From Dysidea avara (Eukaryota > Porifera > Demospongiae > Dictyoceratida > Dysideidae), in contig NC_089278.1 of NCBI RefSeq assembly GCF_963678975.1, positions 15,357,959 to 15,421,958 of the forward strand: a DNA stretch of 64,000 nt. The letters are read 5' to 3'. The stretch's first letter is position 1, and every line of letters begins with the position of its first letter. Below, piece by piece: positions 36,101-48,455 of the stretch. Below the pieces are notes generated by a model, which worked only from the letters and a program-made list of their open reading frames with translations, ran no database searches and was not told the DNA's origin. The translations under genes and the position numbers were made by a program.

Positions 36101-39100
36101 CTTCATCCCAGGGGCACTTTATGATTAATGTATTTTTATAAATTATAGCAATTTGTTGAGTTTTGATTCATTAAAATATTGAAAGTCTCTCTCAGTGGCT
36201 AGGGACTATGCCCCCAAACCCCTGCTTCTGATAACTCAACACTGCTGTTAGAACCCCCTTCAAAAAATCCTGGCTACGCTCCTGTAGACATCTGTGGGAT
36301 TGTAAGTGCAATACTACTACATGAATATCCACTGATACAAATTGGAATGACTTGCTTTATTTTGTAACTGCAAAATATGCATACCATGTATTTATTTTGT
36401 GTGCCCAAGTAGAATACATGGGCTCATATCCCCTCTGTAAATCCTTGGGATGAATGTGATTAAGTTTTGTGTTACTATAAAATTGTTTTGCTGTACTGCA
36501 TGCTGATACTGTCGTTTTGTGCTGCGAAACTAAATGATGTGTTTCGGTTGGCTGTGAGCACATGCCTACTTAGGTTCCTACTGTAAGATTTAAAAAAAAA
36601 ACTCTTGAAACTCCATATCTCTGGTACCATTTTGTCATTTAGTGTGGTGTAATAAATTGTGAATCATGTTAAAAAACAAAGTTTTAAAAAATATTTTAGG
36701 AGCTAAAACGGACAGAATTTGCACCTATACTTCAGGTGATGATTCTCTTGTGTAATGATGTTTACTAACTTGTAAAATTCCTAGTTTTCCTTTACACTTA
36801 TACCCACAATATCAAGAGGTTCCATAGTTGTAATTTACTGAATACTTATAGGTGAACTAAATTTTCTAAACATTAACATCAGCATGTTTACCATAACTAC
36901 CAATTTTTAATTCCAGCTAAAGAATGCAGTTTTTACACAAATACCAGTCACTATACAAGGTGCTCAACATAATAGCCAGGGAATGTGATATGATAAATAA
37001 ACTCAACATTATAATGTTGTCTCATGTTGTGGTGGTTGGTCTTGTTCTTATAGAACATACTCTTACTTAAAAACAAAGTAGTTTGAACTAGTGTTGCACC
37101 GATAATCGGTTCAATAATCGGTATCGGCCGATATTGGCTACTAGCCGATTACTCGGTTTTGATTAAATCAAGGCCGATATTAATCTCCACTGCGCTGTGT
37201 AGTATAATGATGTGGGGGAGGCTATACATAAGTTATTTGGCATTTTAATTAAGTTATGTGTTAATGGTTTAGCGGTGACTACAAGCCATGCCCATAATAA
37301 ACTGTCAGGGTTTAGGCAAGAGTTAATAATAGTGGAGGGAGAGTGTCTAACACTGCATAGGCCTGTAAAAAATGATCCTGAGAAATTCAAAGGGATTCTT
37401 TCTGTAAAACTCTGTAATTTGTAGTATTCTCCATAGGTGAAGATTGTTTCAATCATCACATTTCTTTGTTCTCTCAGTGTGCAATCATCACATTACCTTG
37501 TTCTGCCTGTGTGAACATTTTACACATCTGAAGGAATCCCTTTGAATTTCTCAGGATCATTTTTTACAGGCCTATGCAGTGTTAGACACTCTCCCTCCAC
37601 TATTATTAACTCTTGGTTTAGGCCATGCCCAACAATAAACTGAGGTTTTTAGGTTTCTATGTAGTACCAGCCACTTGTCTCAACTGTATAGCAGTAGTAA
37701 AATGTACTTAAACCCTGTTTACCATGAGTAACTTTTACTTGTGGTATACATCTAACTTTACATTTTAGCCTAGAATGAGCTGTATATCAATGGTTATGTC
37801 ACTAATATGAGCCATTTAATAATGATGAGGATGAGTGTTAGTGTTATTAGTGTATATCGGATCGGTTATCGGTATCGGCTAATTCTGTTGCTTAATATCG
37901 GTTATCGGAATAATCGGCTAATTTGGATATCGGTGCAACACTAGTTTGAACGACAAGCAATAGATTAAGACACCCATGGCCACAGTCAATATGTTTGTAA
38001 CACCAAGGCACTGGCTTGTTGCTGGTAGCACAGGACAAACAAAAAAAAATGATGGTCATATATCAAAAGGCAACAATTAATGGATCGGTGGTGAGTTCCA
38101 GTGATCCCAATGTTCCAGAGTTTCATCAATATATATAGTTGAAAAAAATCCTTTCAATGATTTATTCACAAAAACAAGTTATATATGTGTCAAAAAGCTG
38201 TTGTACAAAATACAAGCTTCAAAGTTTTGATATAGCCCAAAATTTTCTTCAAAGCCATGCATAATTATTACAGACCTAACACTTGTTTATAGTGATCTGA
38301 GTAAACAGTCATAATTATGAAGATTTTATGATTCGTTCTTAGTAAGTATAAGCTAAAAGTTTATCTATCTTCATATTAACACCAATGATATTCCTTTAGC
38401 CACCAAAAAAATTAATTTTCAAAGTATTGAATTTCATTATAAAATACTACAGTTTTATCATGACCGCATTGTCATATTACAAAACCACATTATGTTCAGG
38501 TAGAAGTTAAGGATTCAGCCAATAGCCTTATGTTCATTGTCATCGCTGCTTACAATACGTTTTATCCTCATCTTGCACTATGGTACTTGTGTGTTTATTT
38601 TGTTAATTTAGACAAATCTTCCCGACAAGATTTTATCACTACGGTAAGTTTCACTAGTGTGATAGAAGTCCTTAACTTTTAAAAGTCTTCAGCACAGACA
38701 GATAAATAAGAAAGTATATAAATTTCACACATTTTTGGCTGTATCTACCAATTTTAAACTATGCGGTTGTGGTTAATGTCTTTAAAATGTGTGATTGTTT
38801 GTATTTATGTTTGTATGTACTGTACCCATTGAGCAAACAGTTTTATACAGCCAGTTTGTAAGGAGTTACAGCTGCTGATACCTTTTTTTATTCAAAAGGT
38901 GCTTTTTTTCTGCAGTTTAACTATTTGGAGAATTAATACCATGATTTTCTATTGATTTTGCTTCACTGTTTTTTTGTGTATAGCCATTCTTGACCTACTT
39001 ATGTGGTACTAAACCAGTTGCTACTTTATTATGGTTACTGGCTAATGAAGGTGGAGATGACATATCATGTGAAGTTGATGAACCAGGTAAGTATAGTCTC

Positions 39101-42100
39101 ACTCTGTGCTAGTTTAATAACTAATGTGTGTGCAGGTGTGTGTGGATCAGTTAGTGATGTGTGCCTTAGACTTAAGGTATAGTGATCAGCTTGTAGCTAT
39201 TGGTTGTAGTGTGTTGTGCTTTAGGAGCTGTTGAATTGCAAGCAGCACTATAAACATTGTGACGTAAAAACTGTCTTAGTATATTTCCTTTCATTGTGTT
39301 CAGTTGTCTGGTATTTAGCCATTGATCTTGGTGATAATGATGTGACACTAAGCCATGATCTTAGATGTCCCTATTTTGATGTGGTATTTCATGAGTCAAG
39401 AAATTTTTCAAGTTTTAAATTTCATTATCACCTTGACAATATCACTCCTGATAATCAGAAGGACAAATCTAAAGCTCTTTTATTTTATTTTATTTCATTT
39501 TACTCGATTACAAATGGGGTTCAGTTATCAGCCATGGATCTTGATGATGACAATAGTGATGATTCTGGTTGTCCTAATTTTGATGTAATATTTCATAGTG
39601 CAACAAATTTATCAAACTTTTATTTACATCATTATCTTGACGATGCCACTCATGACTTTCAGAAGTTTAACAGAGACAAATTCAAGTTTAAACTTGTTTG
39701 CTGTGCTGTAATAGCTGCTACAGCACTTGTTACTGATTATGATCATTGCCACCATTTCCTTGTCACTACCAAAACAAATTTTCAAAGGTTTACATCAGCA
39801 CATGAAACATTAGCAAAGCAATGTTTTCTCAAGAGCATGAAGAAGAAGGTGTACAGAGATTTTATGTATTTCAGTATTCCTTGTCTGGCATTAGAGTTTG
39901 TTCACTATCTGCCTACCGATAATCATGGGATGTTTAAAAGATTGTATGACCTTGAGCAAGACAGTGGACACTTATCTCATCGTCTTAAGAAATCATCAAC
40001 AGCAGATATGAGTGATATAGCAAAGTTTGAACACTGCAAAACTACTGATGATCATTCTAATGGCATAATACCATACACTTTCATTACCAGTGATCATCAC
40101 TTAGTTACTAGTGGTCCAGGGATGATGTCACGTATTGTAAAGAAAAGCAGCATGTCACCTTCTATCTTACAGCTACTCACCATTTTACTAATCTGTGCTA
40201 TCATGTTGTGTACCTTTTATCATGTGGCCCAAATGCCTTCCATAATGACACCAGTATTGAGCAAATACGACATATTCCAGTGGCTTTCTATGCATTTTGC
40301 AAATGTGTGTGATCATGGTGATGGTTCATCTACATGTTCCTTCACTTGTAAGGGTAACTGTATAGTAAGTCACTGGCATCTAGTGGATAGTGCAAGTATT
40401 TCTCTTCATCAGAAAGTTAATAATAGTACTAAACATTTGATCAATAGGTCATTCATGAATAGTTTGATTTTAAACTTTTATCAAGCAGTGAACAGTTTAC
40501 CATCAGTGTCATCGGTGACGAAGGCAGTGAATATATTGTGGTGCTCACCAAGGTACATAGTAGATGTAATATGTGACAAAATAGTTAGTATTTCCAATGA
40601 TATATTGACTATGGCTTGTGGTCAATTACGTGCCATTTCTCCCTGTCGAAGCATCACCGCTAGCAAACCTGCTACGCTACTCACAAATGTACAACAAGAT
40701 TGGACTGTACCACAACAATGTTACAACAATAGTCGTGCTTGTTTAGTAGCAGGAAAAGAGATTTTCAAATTCACTTTGTATCATCAAAATACAAGTTCTC
40801 CTTTTACATCAGAGAAGTCACCATCAGCTGCTGACATTGCAGGTGGTGTTGGATGTGAAGATGATGTAGAGTTGGCAGATTGTGTAGAGGAAGTTGATGA
40901 TCACCAGTTCCCTCATACTAGTGCAGTCTGGAGGAATTCCTCCCACTCTTTTGAGAAATATGAGCCAAAGGTGTCTACTGACATATGGTTTATCTCAGAA
41001 CATCCTATCAACCATGCTGATATACCAGAGGTGTATGGAATTGCCGAAGAGTGCAGTGATGATAAGCCCGGTCCTGGGCCTAGTGGGATAGTCGAAGAAG
41101 AAGTCACTGATTCATTGGAGAATAGCCCCTCACTAGCATGTTACGAGGAGTCAAGTGTACAAGAGAGTGTACCAGTTACGGAGTCATGTCATGATGAGAT
41201 GAAGGACCACATCACTATCTCCTACCATTGCCCCAACACCAACTCATCTGATAAAGTAGAACAATTATGGCCTTATCATGCAATGGAGGCCTGTGCTCTG
41301 GATAATAATGATAATAGTGATAGTGATGATGTCTTTGATGATGTAGACAATGCTGACGATGGTGATGATGAAGATTTTACTAATCAAAACAATCAAGCTA
41401 CACTAAGTAAAAGTATTTACACTGAAAGTATTAAGAATTTTATCAACAATGTGTTTTTAAAATTTCCACAGAGTTGTCCTCCACAGGAATATGATGATCA
41501 CAGAAGTGAATTGGCCATACCCAGAGGCCACACTTTTTATCAACCACCTCACCATACCCTCAATGATGTACTCAGACCAATAGGGGACACTAACAAACCT
41601 CAACCAAGCCACACTGACCAGCCAGCTCAATTTGAAGGTACTACAGCTGACAGAGATGGAGGACAACCCAAATCAATACAAGCACCATCAATTAATGCTC
41701 AGTTGCCGTCTGATGTGGTGCCTGATGGTAAATCAGTGGTCCAGGCTTCTCTTCCACATTCTCTAAGGAAAACAACTGTGAGAGATGACACACATGTAGA
41801 GAAGGATCTTGCACAGCATGATACATATGTAGAAAAAGATGGCCGTCTTCAAGATGCTGCGGTTAGTATTGGTGCTGCGGCATTTGCCCATGTTGGTGGA
41901 ACAATTGGTTTTGATGCACAACTTATCAGTGAACAGCCAAGACAACTAGAGCACTTACCTGTTCCAGGTCCTCATTACGATTACTTGTATGATACAAAGT
42001 TTGAAGAAGATGTTCCAGTTAGTTATGAAGAAGTGAAACAAAGGGCAAACGTTAAAACTACCTTCCTACAACATGAGATTGAAGAGCGAAGTCACAAGCC

Positions 42101-45100
42101 AACAAAACCTCACCACAATACTCAGCAGTCACAGCACCTACCAACAGCACCCGCCGCTGGTGTCGTGAAGACTAAGACACTTCCCAAGAGGAGCTGTATA
42201 GTAATTGGAGACAAGCAATTCCCACTTGATCCTAATTTATTGGCACACCCTCACATGGACCAGTACTTTGTGAAAGACAGGACTGAGATGAAGCCAGGTC
42301 ACTTTCTAGCAAGACTCACTCTTCACCATCATTACCTTGATAAGTTAGTGATGTACAACCTCTATTGTCATAATATGTGCAGTACTGTAGTACTTAAGGC
42401 CGTCATTTATTACCGTATAGAGGGAAACTTTGGCAGAGCAAAACTTTGGCAAATAGCAAGCTAAATTGCATTTGGTGAAACAAACTTTGGCAAATTCTTG
42501 ATGTTTAGGTATGAAGATGCTAATCCGAGGCACTATGAGTAATTGGTGTGGCAAATTTGTAAAATTCGTTAAATTTTTAAAATTTGGTGCAGCTACCTAA
42601 AGTGATAATGGGAAACAAGGAATTTAATAATGATGGCCTGATAGTAGGGCTCTAAGATGGTGTTTAGCTAAAAGCTATAACCCTACCTAATTTAAGCACT
42701 TATGAGCCACATTGTTAGCAAATGGTTTCTTTAAGCAGTTAAGTTCATAAGCCACTACAACAATGTGATATGAAAGCATCTATGCCAAGCAAGAAGTGGT
42801 TGGTCATGCTTCATAGCTCTGTGACATATTAGTTTTTGTGATCACTCTATCGAATGTTGTGTCTAGATGTTTTGAAATCCTTTTGTTACATTCATGAGCA
42901 GTATGCAGTTTGTCAAAGACACGTGACCAACCTCCTCTGACCAAGCACTTATTTTATTTAGTAAAGTAGTTTGGGTAGACAATTAATTCATCATAAATAT
43001 TTATTTTACACTTTTCCACAGACTGAACAGCTCAGAGGTTACTACAGCAGCTCAGAGGTCACAGGCAGCAATTGCTGTTGCTGATTTAGCAGTTGAGAAA
43101 GATGGTGCAGTCACTGAGCGACGACATTTTCCCCTTAATGTAAACAGAACTGGATATGTTGTGTTTAGTGTAAGTATATTTCCTCATGAAGTATATTTAG
43201 AAATCAAGTTGTTAATTCAATTACAGAGTGACTCAACAAGATTTACAGGAGACAAGAAATACCCACTACCCAGTAGAAAAGCTGCTGCAGTAAAGTTGGG
43301 CAAAGGTGGTAATGGATTTGTCTTCTCAATATTCCACAATGGCAAGGAGTATGCGGTGAAGAAGGTAATTAGAACATTATAATAATAGACTAGTAATGAG
43401 TGTCTCCATTAGACTGTGTACAGACCAAGTGAGATCAGGGTACACTCTCAACTTGCTCATGTTAATCTTGTCAACCTTGATGCTGTCCTTATGGGGGAAG
43501 AACACGAGAGACATAGAGGCAAATTCTATGCCTTCTGTTTCATGACTAAAATGGACATGGACTTCAGAAGTGTGATCTCCACTAAGGAACATGGCTGTCT
43601 GAAGCATCTCAAGTTACAACTTGTTGAACAACGTAACTTGTGGGAGTTGGTGATGGTGAATGTGAAGTATGTGCTGAGGTCAGTACTGAAGGCATTGGAT
43701 TACATGCACAACCAAGGACTGGTACATCGTGATGTCAAAGGTACACTATTCTGTTCCTAGTCAATAACACCAGCTCATGCACTACACAGCTAGTAACATT
43801 TTACTGAAGATGCGGTGTCAGTGTACTAAACCATTGATGTGTGCCTGTCCTCAAAAGTACTCAGTCAAATTGGGAGACTTTGACTCTTCTACTACCGTAC
43901 CTGGATATGGTCTGAGGATTGAACCACACCAGATGATCCGATATGCCAGTGTGTTGCCATTGGGAACTATGGGATATCGAGCGCCTGAGGTTTGTTTGTA
44001 TTCTAATGTTTTAGTGTATATACGTAACATGTTGTATCAGGTATCAATGCATCTGGTGATCTCAGGACCATATGAAGTATTGTACACAACTGGTGTGGAT
44101 ATTTGGTCATTTGGTTGTCTCCTTCTCAACATGTTAATTGGTAAAGCTGGTCCACTGAAGCAGCGAGGGGTGTGTTGTACTATATCACAATAGCAATTTG
44201 TTAGTATAACATTATAGGAGGCAGCATTATTGCTGTCAGCTCAAGATGAACCTTACAGTGAGGAACTGTACAATAAGATCATCAAGGTGTGTTGGTGACC
44301 TCGTATCATCTGATCAGTGTATTGTATAGGTGAAAGAGCTACAGAAATATTACAGTGATGTACCAGAGTTGGTTGACCTTGTACGCAAATGTCTGCAGGT
44401 AGGGAAATTGCAGATCACTATGGTGATATGTTAAGCTCACAATTAACATGCACATCCCAATGTTAGAAATTTACAACCCTACTAACTGTGGAATTACTGA
44501 AAAGTTTTAAATTGAAGTATTGTAATGTGTATGTATGTGTACATGTGCAGAGTAGGTTTGGATAAAGGTTTTCAGTAGGAATCAGCATGAGAACAATTGA
44601 CGAAAGAGCCATTTTCTTAACATTGGTTTTACTGATTGTCTAGGACATGTGGTATTTCTGCCATTGCTGTTGTATAAAAATAGTTCTTTTGTATACTGTT
44701 TCAGTGTCTATGCTATTTGAGATATGTAGTTTTTAGTTGTGTTGTTGATTCAGGATTGTTCACATACAGTGTATTGTGGTGGTAACTATATAGTATAGAA
44801 AAGTGAAAGAAGACAAAGTACAATAATCATGTTGTCTATACCAAGTACCTCACTGTGAGATTTGTTGAAAATCACTTAATTACTAATACAGAATCTTCTC
44901 ATTCATTTCCACTCCATCTTGGTGATTTCAAGGCACAGACCTCTTTCCACAAGTTTGTAGGATTAGAGCAGACAGAGCAGTGGTGACACAGCTACTAAAC
45001 TGCATCAGTGTAGCTAACTACCAGTGGAGTTTGTGTTAGTATGGGTTTTGCAGCAAATTAATTTGAATAATTTAAAACAGTATGTAAAGGAATAAACAAA

Positions 45101-45142
45101 ACTACTAGTTTAATGCAGTGTATCTAGTGGTGTGTGTATATG

Positions 45143-45183
<41 letters not shown>

Positions 45184-45483
45184 TGCATAGTGTGTCCAGC
45201 AAAAGTTTTGTAAAATGGAGTACTAGCCGTATGTATGTGCACATCACCTAATAACGCACATGTAGAAATTTTACGAAGTAATCGTTTAAGCAAGATAATC
45301 ACTGCTTCTTGTGATCTTCTACCTATGAGTTTCATTCTCTGCCTAAAACCACATTAATAATTATGACAAGGAAACAACATGGATATGTGGCAACTATGAT
45401 AACTGAATGTTTGTCCACAGGTTGAGGTCCACTGCAGACCTACAGCAAAGCAACTACTTCAGTTGGACATGATGAAGTGTTAG
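33176..45483 (+). CDS. Large membrane-associated protein with C-terminal protein kinase domain
   Basis: Fourteen exons agree in phase: 33176-33344, 34165-34336, 38612-38643, 38984-39086, 39136-39176, 39225-42343, 43022-43169, 43227-43364, 43413-43740, 43790-43989, 44041-44169, 44218-44286, 44330-44398, 45421-45483. From ATG 33210 this gives 1581 residues, but the first exon is open upstream, so it may continue the NACHT gene. The 3.1-kb exon has hydrophobic stretches (VLVYFLSLCSVVWYLA, LVCCAVIAATALV, LQLLTILLICAIMLCTFYHV), a diverged internal duplication, and a long acidic Asp/Glu/Pro-rich linker. The last exons are a kinase domain: LGKGGNGFVF loop, AVKK lysine, HRDVKASN catalytic loop, LGDFDSS in place of DFG, GYRAPE and DIWSFGCLL. 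Catalysis is plausible because the metal-binding Asp is kept. I cannot assign a kinase family; Ser/Thr-type wording (HRDVKxxN) fits best. Confidence 0.72.
33403..33606. repeat. Palindromic MITE in intron
   Basis: The left arm ACAAATACAAGAGGAAC...AGTAGTGAAACAAGGGAG is mirrored by CTCCCTTGTTTCACTACT...GTATTTTTCCTTGTACTTG. It carries TAGTAGACATTTAATC pairs inside. It shares wording (TTGTTTCAC, TAGGGATTA) with the fold-back at 11831-12034, so the two belong to one family. Confidence 0.72.
35316..36282. mobile_element. hAT-like element with a second element nested inside
   Basis: The outer ends GGGGCGTAGGGAGGGGGGG and GGCTACGCTCCTG resemble those of the 17580-18534 element. The flanks TAGACACA/TAGACATC are an imperfect 8-bp match. 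A smaller element (35771-35959) sits inside, with ends CAGGGATTTTTCTAGAAATA and CCCTAGAAAAATCCCTG. Three CTCTAATAGAG-type motifs lie at 35530-35600. It is non-coding, in the 4.3-kb intron of the kinase gene. Confidence 0.65.
37089..37943. mobile_element. hAT-like MITE, TAGTGTTGCACCGAT ends, perfect TSD
   Basis: The ends TAGTGTTGCACCGATA and TATCGGTGCAACACTA are perfect inverts, flanked by GTTTGAAC at 37081-37088 and 37944-37951. Sub-terminal ATCGGTATCGGC blocks repeat. Inside is a further inverted pair of about 110 bp (37300-37403 and 37515-37641; TCAAAGGGATTC / GAATCCCTTTGA). No transposase is encoded. Confidence 0.88.
37952..38611. other. Intronic sequence without features
   Basis: This is the remainder of the long intron of the kinase gene after the hAT-like element. 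It is AT-rich, with no coding potential or clear repeat. Confidence 0.5.
45139..45182 (+). repeat. (TG)n microsatellite
   Basis: About twenty TG units lie in the last intron of the kinase gene. Confidence 0.95.
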
Positions 45484-46066
45484 TGACGATATATCATATG
45501 CAGTTTTGAGATTTTGTGTTTTCCCATAAACACCACAATCTGGTGTTTTGTTGACACTGAGTGTAAATTTTACTAAGTTTACAAACATTTGTTTAGTTTT
45601 CGATCACTATGTAGTTTAGCCTTTTGTGTATAGATTAATGGCACATTAGAATGTACACATGCAGATTTTTGGTATTATTTACATATATTATTGTAGTCCA
45701 ATTATCATCTCCTTACTGTACACATATTTGTGGTGAACAATAATGACAACTTGTTCCCATGAGAATATCATTACACACTACTTACATGTTATTGGTGTGG
45801 CAATGTGGTGTGTACTTTGAGGAAAAACTAAACAAGGTCTGTTGACTTTGAGGAGCTGGCAGTGTTGTTGTAACGTTTCTGCATCTTAAACAAATGTTAT
45901 TCTAAACACCTTAACAAATACTCAAGCCACATCTGAACAATTGCCTCACACTGTATATCACATAGTAATACCATAACTATATAGCTCAAGTACAAAAGAT
46001 ATTACAGACATGACTAATGTTCAGCAATATAAATTCCTAATGCATGCATGCAGTAAGAAAACTAGC
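45484..46066. other. Convergent 3' intergenic region
   Basis: This stretch separates the 3' ends of the plus-strand kinase gene and the minus-strand PLAT-like gene. It should hold both 3' UTRs. No other feature is seen. Confidence 0.55.
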
Positions 46067-48455
46067 TCAGTACACTTTTGTGAGCTCAAAACGCTTATGA
46101 TAGTCTTTTGAATTACCATCTACCCAACGGAATACATCAAGATCAACAGTGGCTGGTTGGGAGTAGTCTCTGCTATAGACAAAGTAGGTGACAATGGAAT
46201 CAATATTCCAGCCATCATTGCTGCCCTCTACAATAGTAATGTATTCCACATCTTCTGGTTTAACACATCCGTCAACTTTGAAGTGATACTTCAGGCCCAT
46301 CTTCCACATGTCTCCCTTGTGGGACAGGTAGTCATTTCTTGGGAGGTCAGGTAGTACTGCCCTGTAAGCTGTTCCGTTAATCTTAATCTCCACTCGATGT
46401 AATGAATCAGCCCCAGCATGTCTGTAGCCAGATGTGAATGCCATGATGTACAAGAATCGAATGCACTCATCTGTGAATTGAACAAAAATCTATACATCAA
46501 TGTTGTGTTTGCATGTGCAGGCGAATCCAATAAGACCATTCATCCAGTATTATACATTGTTCAATGGGTACACTGTGTGTGCATGTACAACTGTAAGATG
46601 TTTGTTTGGCTTAAACATCAATCTGTTAGTGTATCATGTTATTTCTTATCCCAGTACAAGTAGCTTACTATACTGTATGGTGATAATGCACTTGTTATAG
46701 GCTAGTTTCTTACTTTGTAAACTTTATATATTTCCACCCCATAAAACACTTACCTTTATCTTCTGGTTTTTTTGTTGCCTTATCCTTATCATCAGGTTTA
46801 TCCTCTGGTTTAAAATCATCTGGTACTTTAGCCATGTCATAGCCAAATTCATCAGAGTCTTCTAAAGCATTGTCCAGATTGATAGACATTTCTTCTGCTA
46901 CATCTATGTCATTGAAGTTATCTGAAGTTTGAAATTCTCCTTCGTCTGTTTGTCCACGAAGCCTGTCATCTATGGGTTCTGCGTACTCATCAGATTGCAC
47001 TGCTGCATTATCAAAATCATCATCAAAAGGCAAGTCTTCAAAATCCTGCTCATTTGGCTCATTCCAAGATTCTACAGGGGCATTTTCTTCTTGCATATTA
47101 CCATCAGGAGACATTTCATGATCTTGCCTCTCTCCTTCAAAGTCATCTTGCCATCCTCTTTCATCTTCCCAAGTATTTTCAGTTCTGGCTGGTTCCTCCC
47201 ATGGTTGACCTTGCCTCTCTGCTTGCCATCCTTCCTCCAAGCGGTCATCAACATTTGCAGGCTCATTCCATGAGCGATCTTCTGGTTCATTCCACAGCTG
47301 ATCTTGTCCCTCTCCTTTGTCTTCCCAAGTCTCATCATTGTTTGCTGGTTCATTCCATTCCTGACCTTGCTTTTCTGCTTGCCATCCTTCTTCCCAAGTC
47401 TCATCAGTCTTTGCTGGTTCATTCCATGACTGACTCTCTGCTCCATTCCATGGCTGACTCTCTGGTTCATCCCATTCCTGACCTGGCCTCTCTGCTTGCC
47501 ATCCTTCTTCCCATGTCTCATCAGTCTTTGCTGGTTCATTCCATGGCTGACTCTCCCATTCTTGACCTTGTCTCTCTGCTTCATCTTCCCAGTTCTCTTC
47601 AGTTTTTGCAGGATCTTTCATTGGCTGGTTGTCTGGCTCATCCAAAGGTTGATCACCAGGCCTGGCCCATGGCTTGGCATCATCTTCATCCCATGGTTTG
47701 TCATCAGGTTCGTTCCATGGCTTAGCCCATGGCTTGTCATCAGCCTTGTCCCATGCTCCGCCTTCTGGCTCATCCCATGGCTTTTCTTCTGGCTCTTCCA
47801 TACGATTTGCAACTGGTTCATCAAAAAATTTATTAGCAGGTTCTTCCATTTCATTGGCTTTGTATTCCATGTCAGCAGCCCCTTGTTGCCTCTCATAATA
47901 TTCTAGTTCATCTGCAGCTTGCTGCTGGTTGCCATATTCATTGTTATTCTCCTCCCAAAACTCTTGTTCTCTCCCTTCAGGTGATTCCTCCCAAGCTTGT
48001 TTGTTTTCATCCAGTTGTTGGAACAATGCTGGGTCTTCCATAGACATTTCATTTACTTGTGATTCTTCAGAGTACTCCATGGGGTTAGCATTTTGAAAGT
48101 CGTCATTGTCAGATTCATACCGAAATGGTGCATTGTTTACATTTCCTATTTCTGTATCAGTTTCAGTTTCCTGGTTGTTAACTTGCTCCTCCCCCCACCA
48201 TTCAACATTTTCATCCAAGTCAACAGGGCCCTCCCTGTTTACCGGTCGACCATTTCTGTCAACTGCTGGCCCTCCCATAAAAGCTTGCTCTTCTGAAAAC
48301 TCTTGCATTTCAGCAGGTGCTTCCTTGTCAAGAGCTTGCTCCATTTCATTTAGCCAAGAGTCAACTTCATCTACTGACTTCTCTGCTACTACTGGTGCAC
48401 TGTGCACTGTTTGACTCAGTAGAGCCACAAACGTTAACGTAATGAAATATTTCAT
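46067..48455 (-). CDS. Secreted acidic Trp/Glu/Pro-repeat protein with PLAT-like C-terminus
   Basis: Two exons (48455-46754 and 46470-46067) join in phase to 701 residues. Residues 1-19 (MKYFITLTFVALLSQTVHS) are a clean signal peptide. Then about 550 residues are extremely acidic, cysteine-free and repetitive: from about 215 to 460 the motifs DDKPWDE, ESQPWNEPAKTDETWEEGW and QAERQGQEW recur with variations. After a Lys/Asp-rich linker, exon two encodes about 134 residues with two cysteines: SGYRHAGADSLHRVEIKI, then NDGWNIDSIVTYFV, ending RFELTKVY. The AGAD and GW..DS pattern resembles a PLAT/LH2 beta-sandwich, which binds lipid or protein. This suggests an extracellular matrix, mucus or mineral-associated protein with Ca-binding potential. 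The PLAT call is moderate and the repeat family is unknown to me. Confidence 0.78.

Noticed and set aside
47054-47906. Plus-strand frames of 136-223 codons opposite the secreted protein
   Set aside because: They are antisense shadows of the repetitive minus-strand exon. The minus-strand frame has a signal peptide, correct splicing and periodic motifs.
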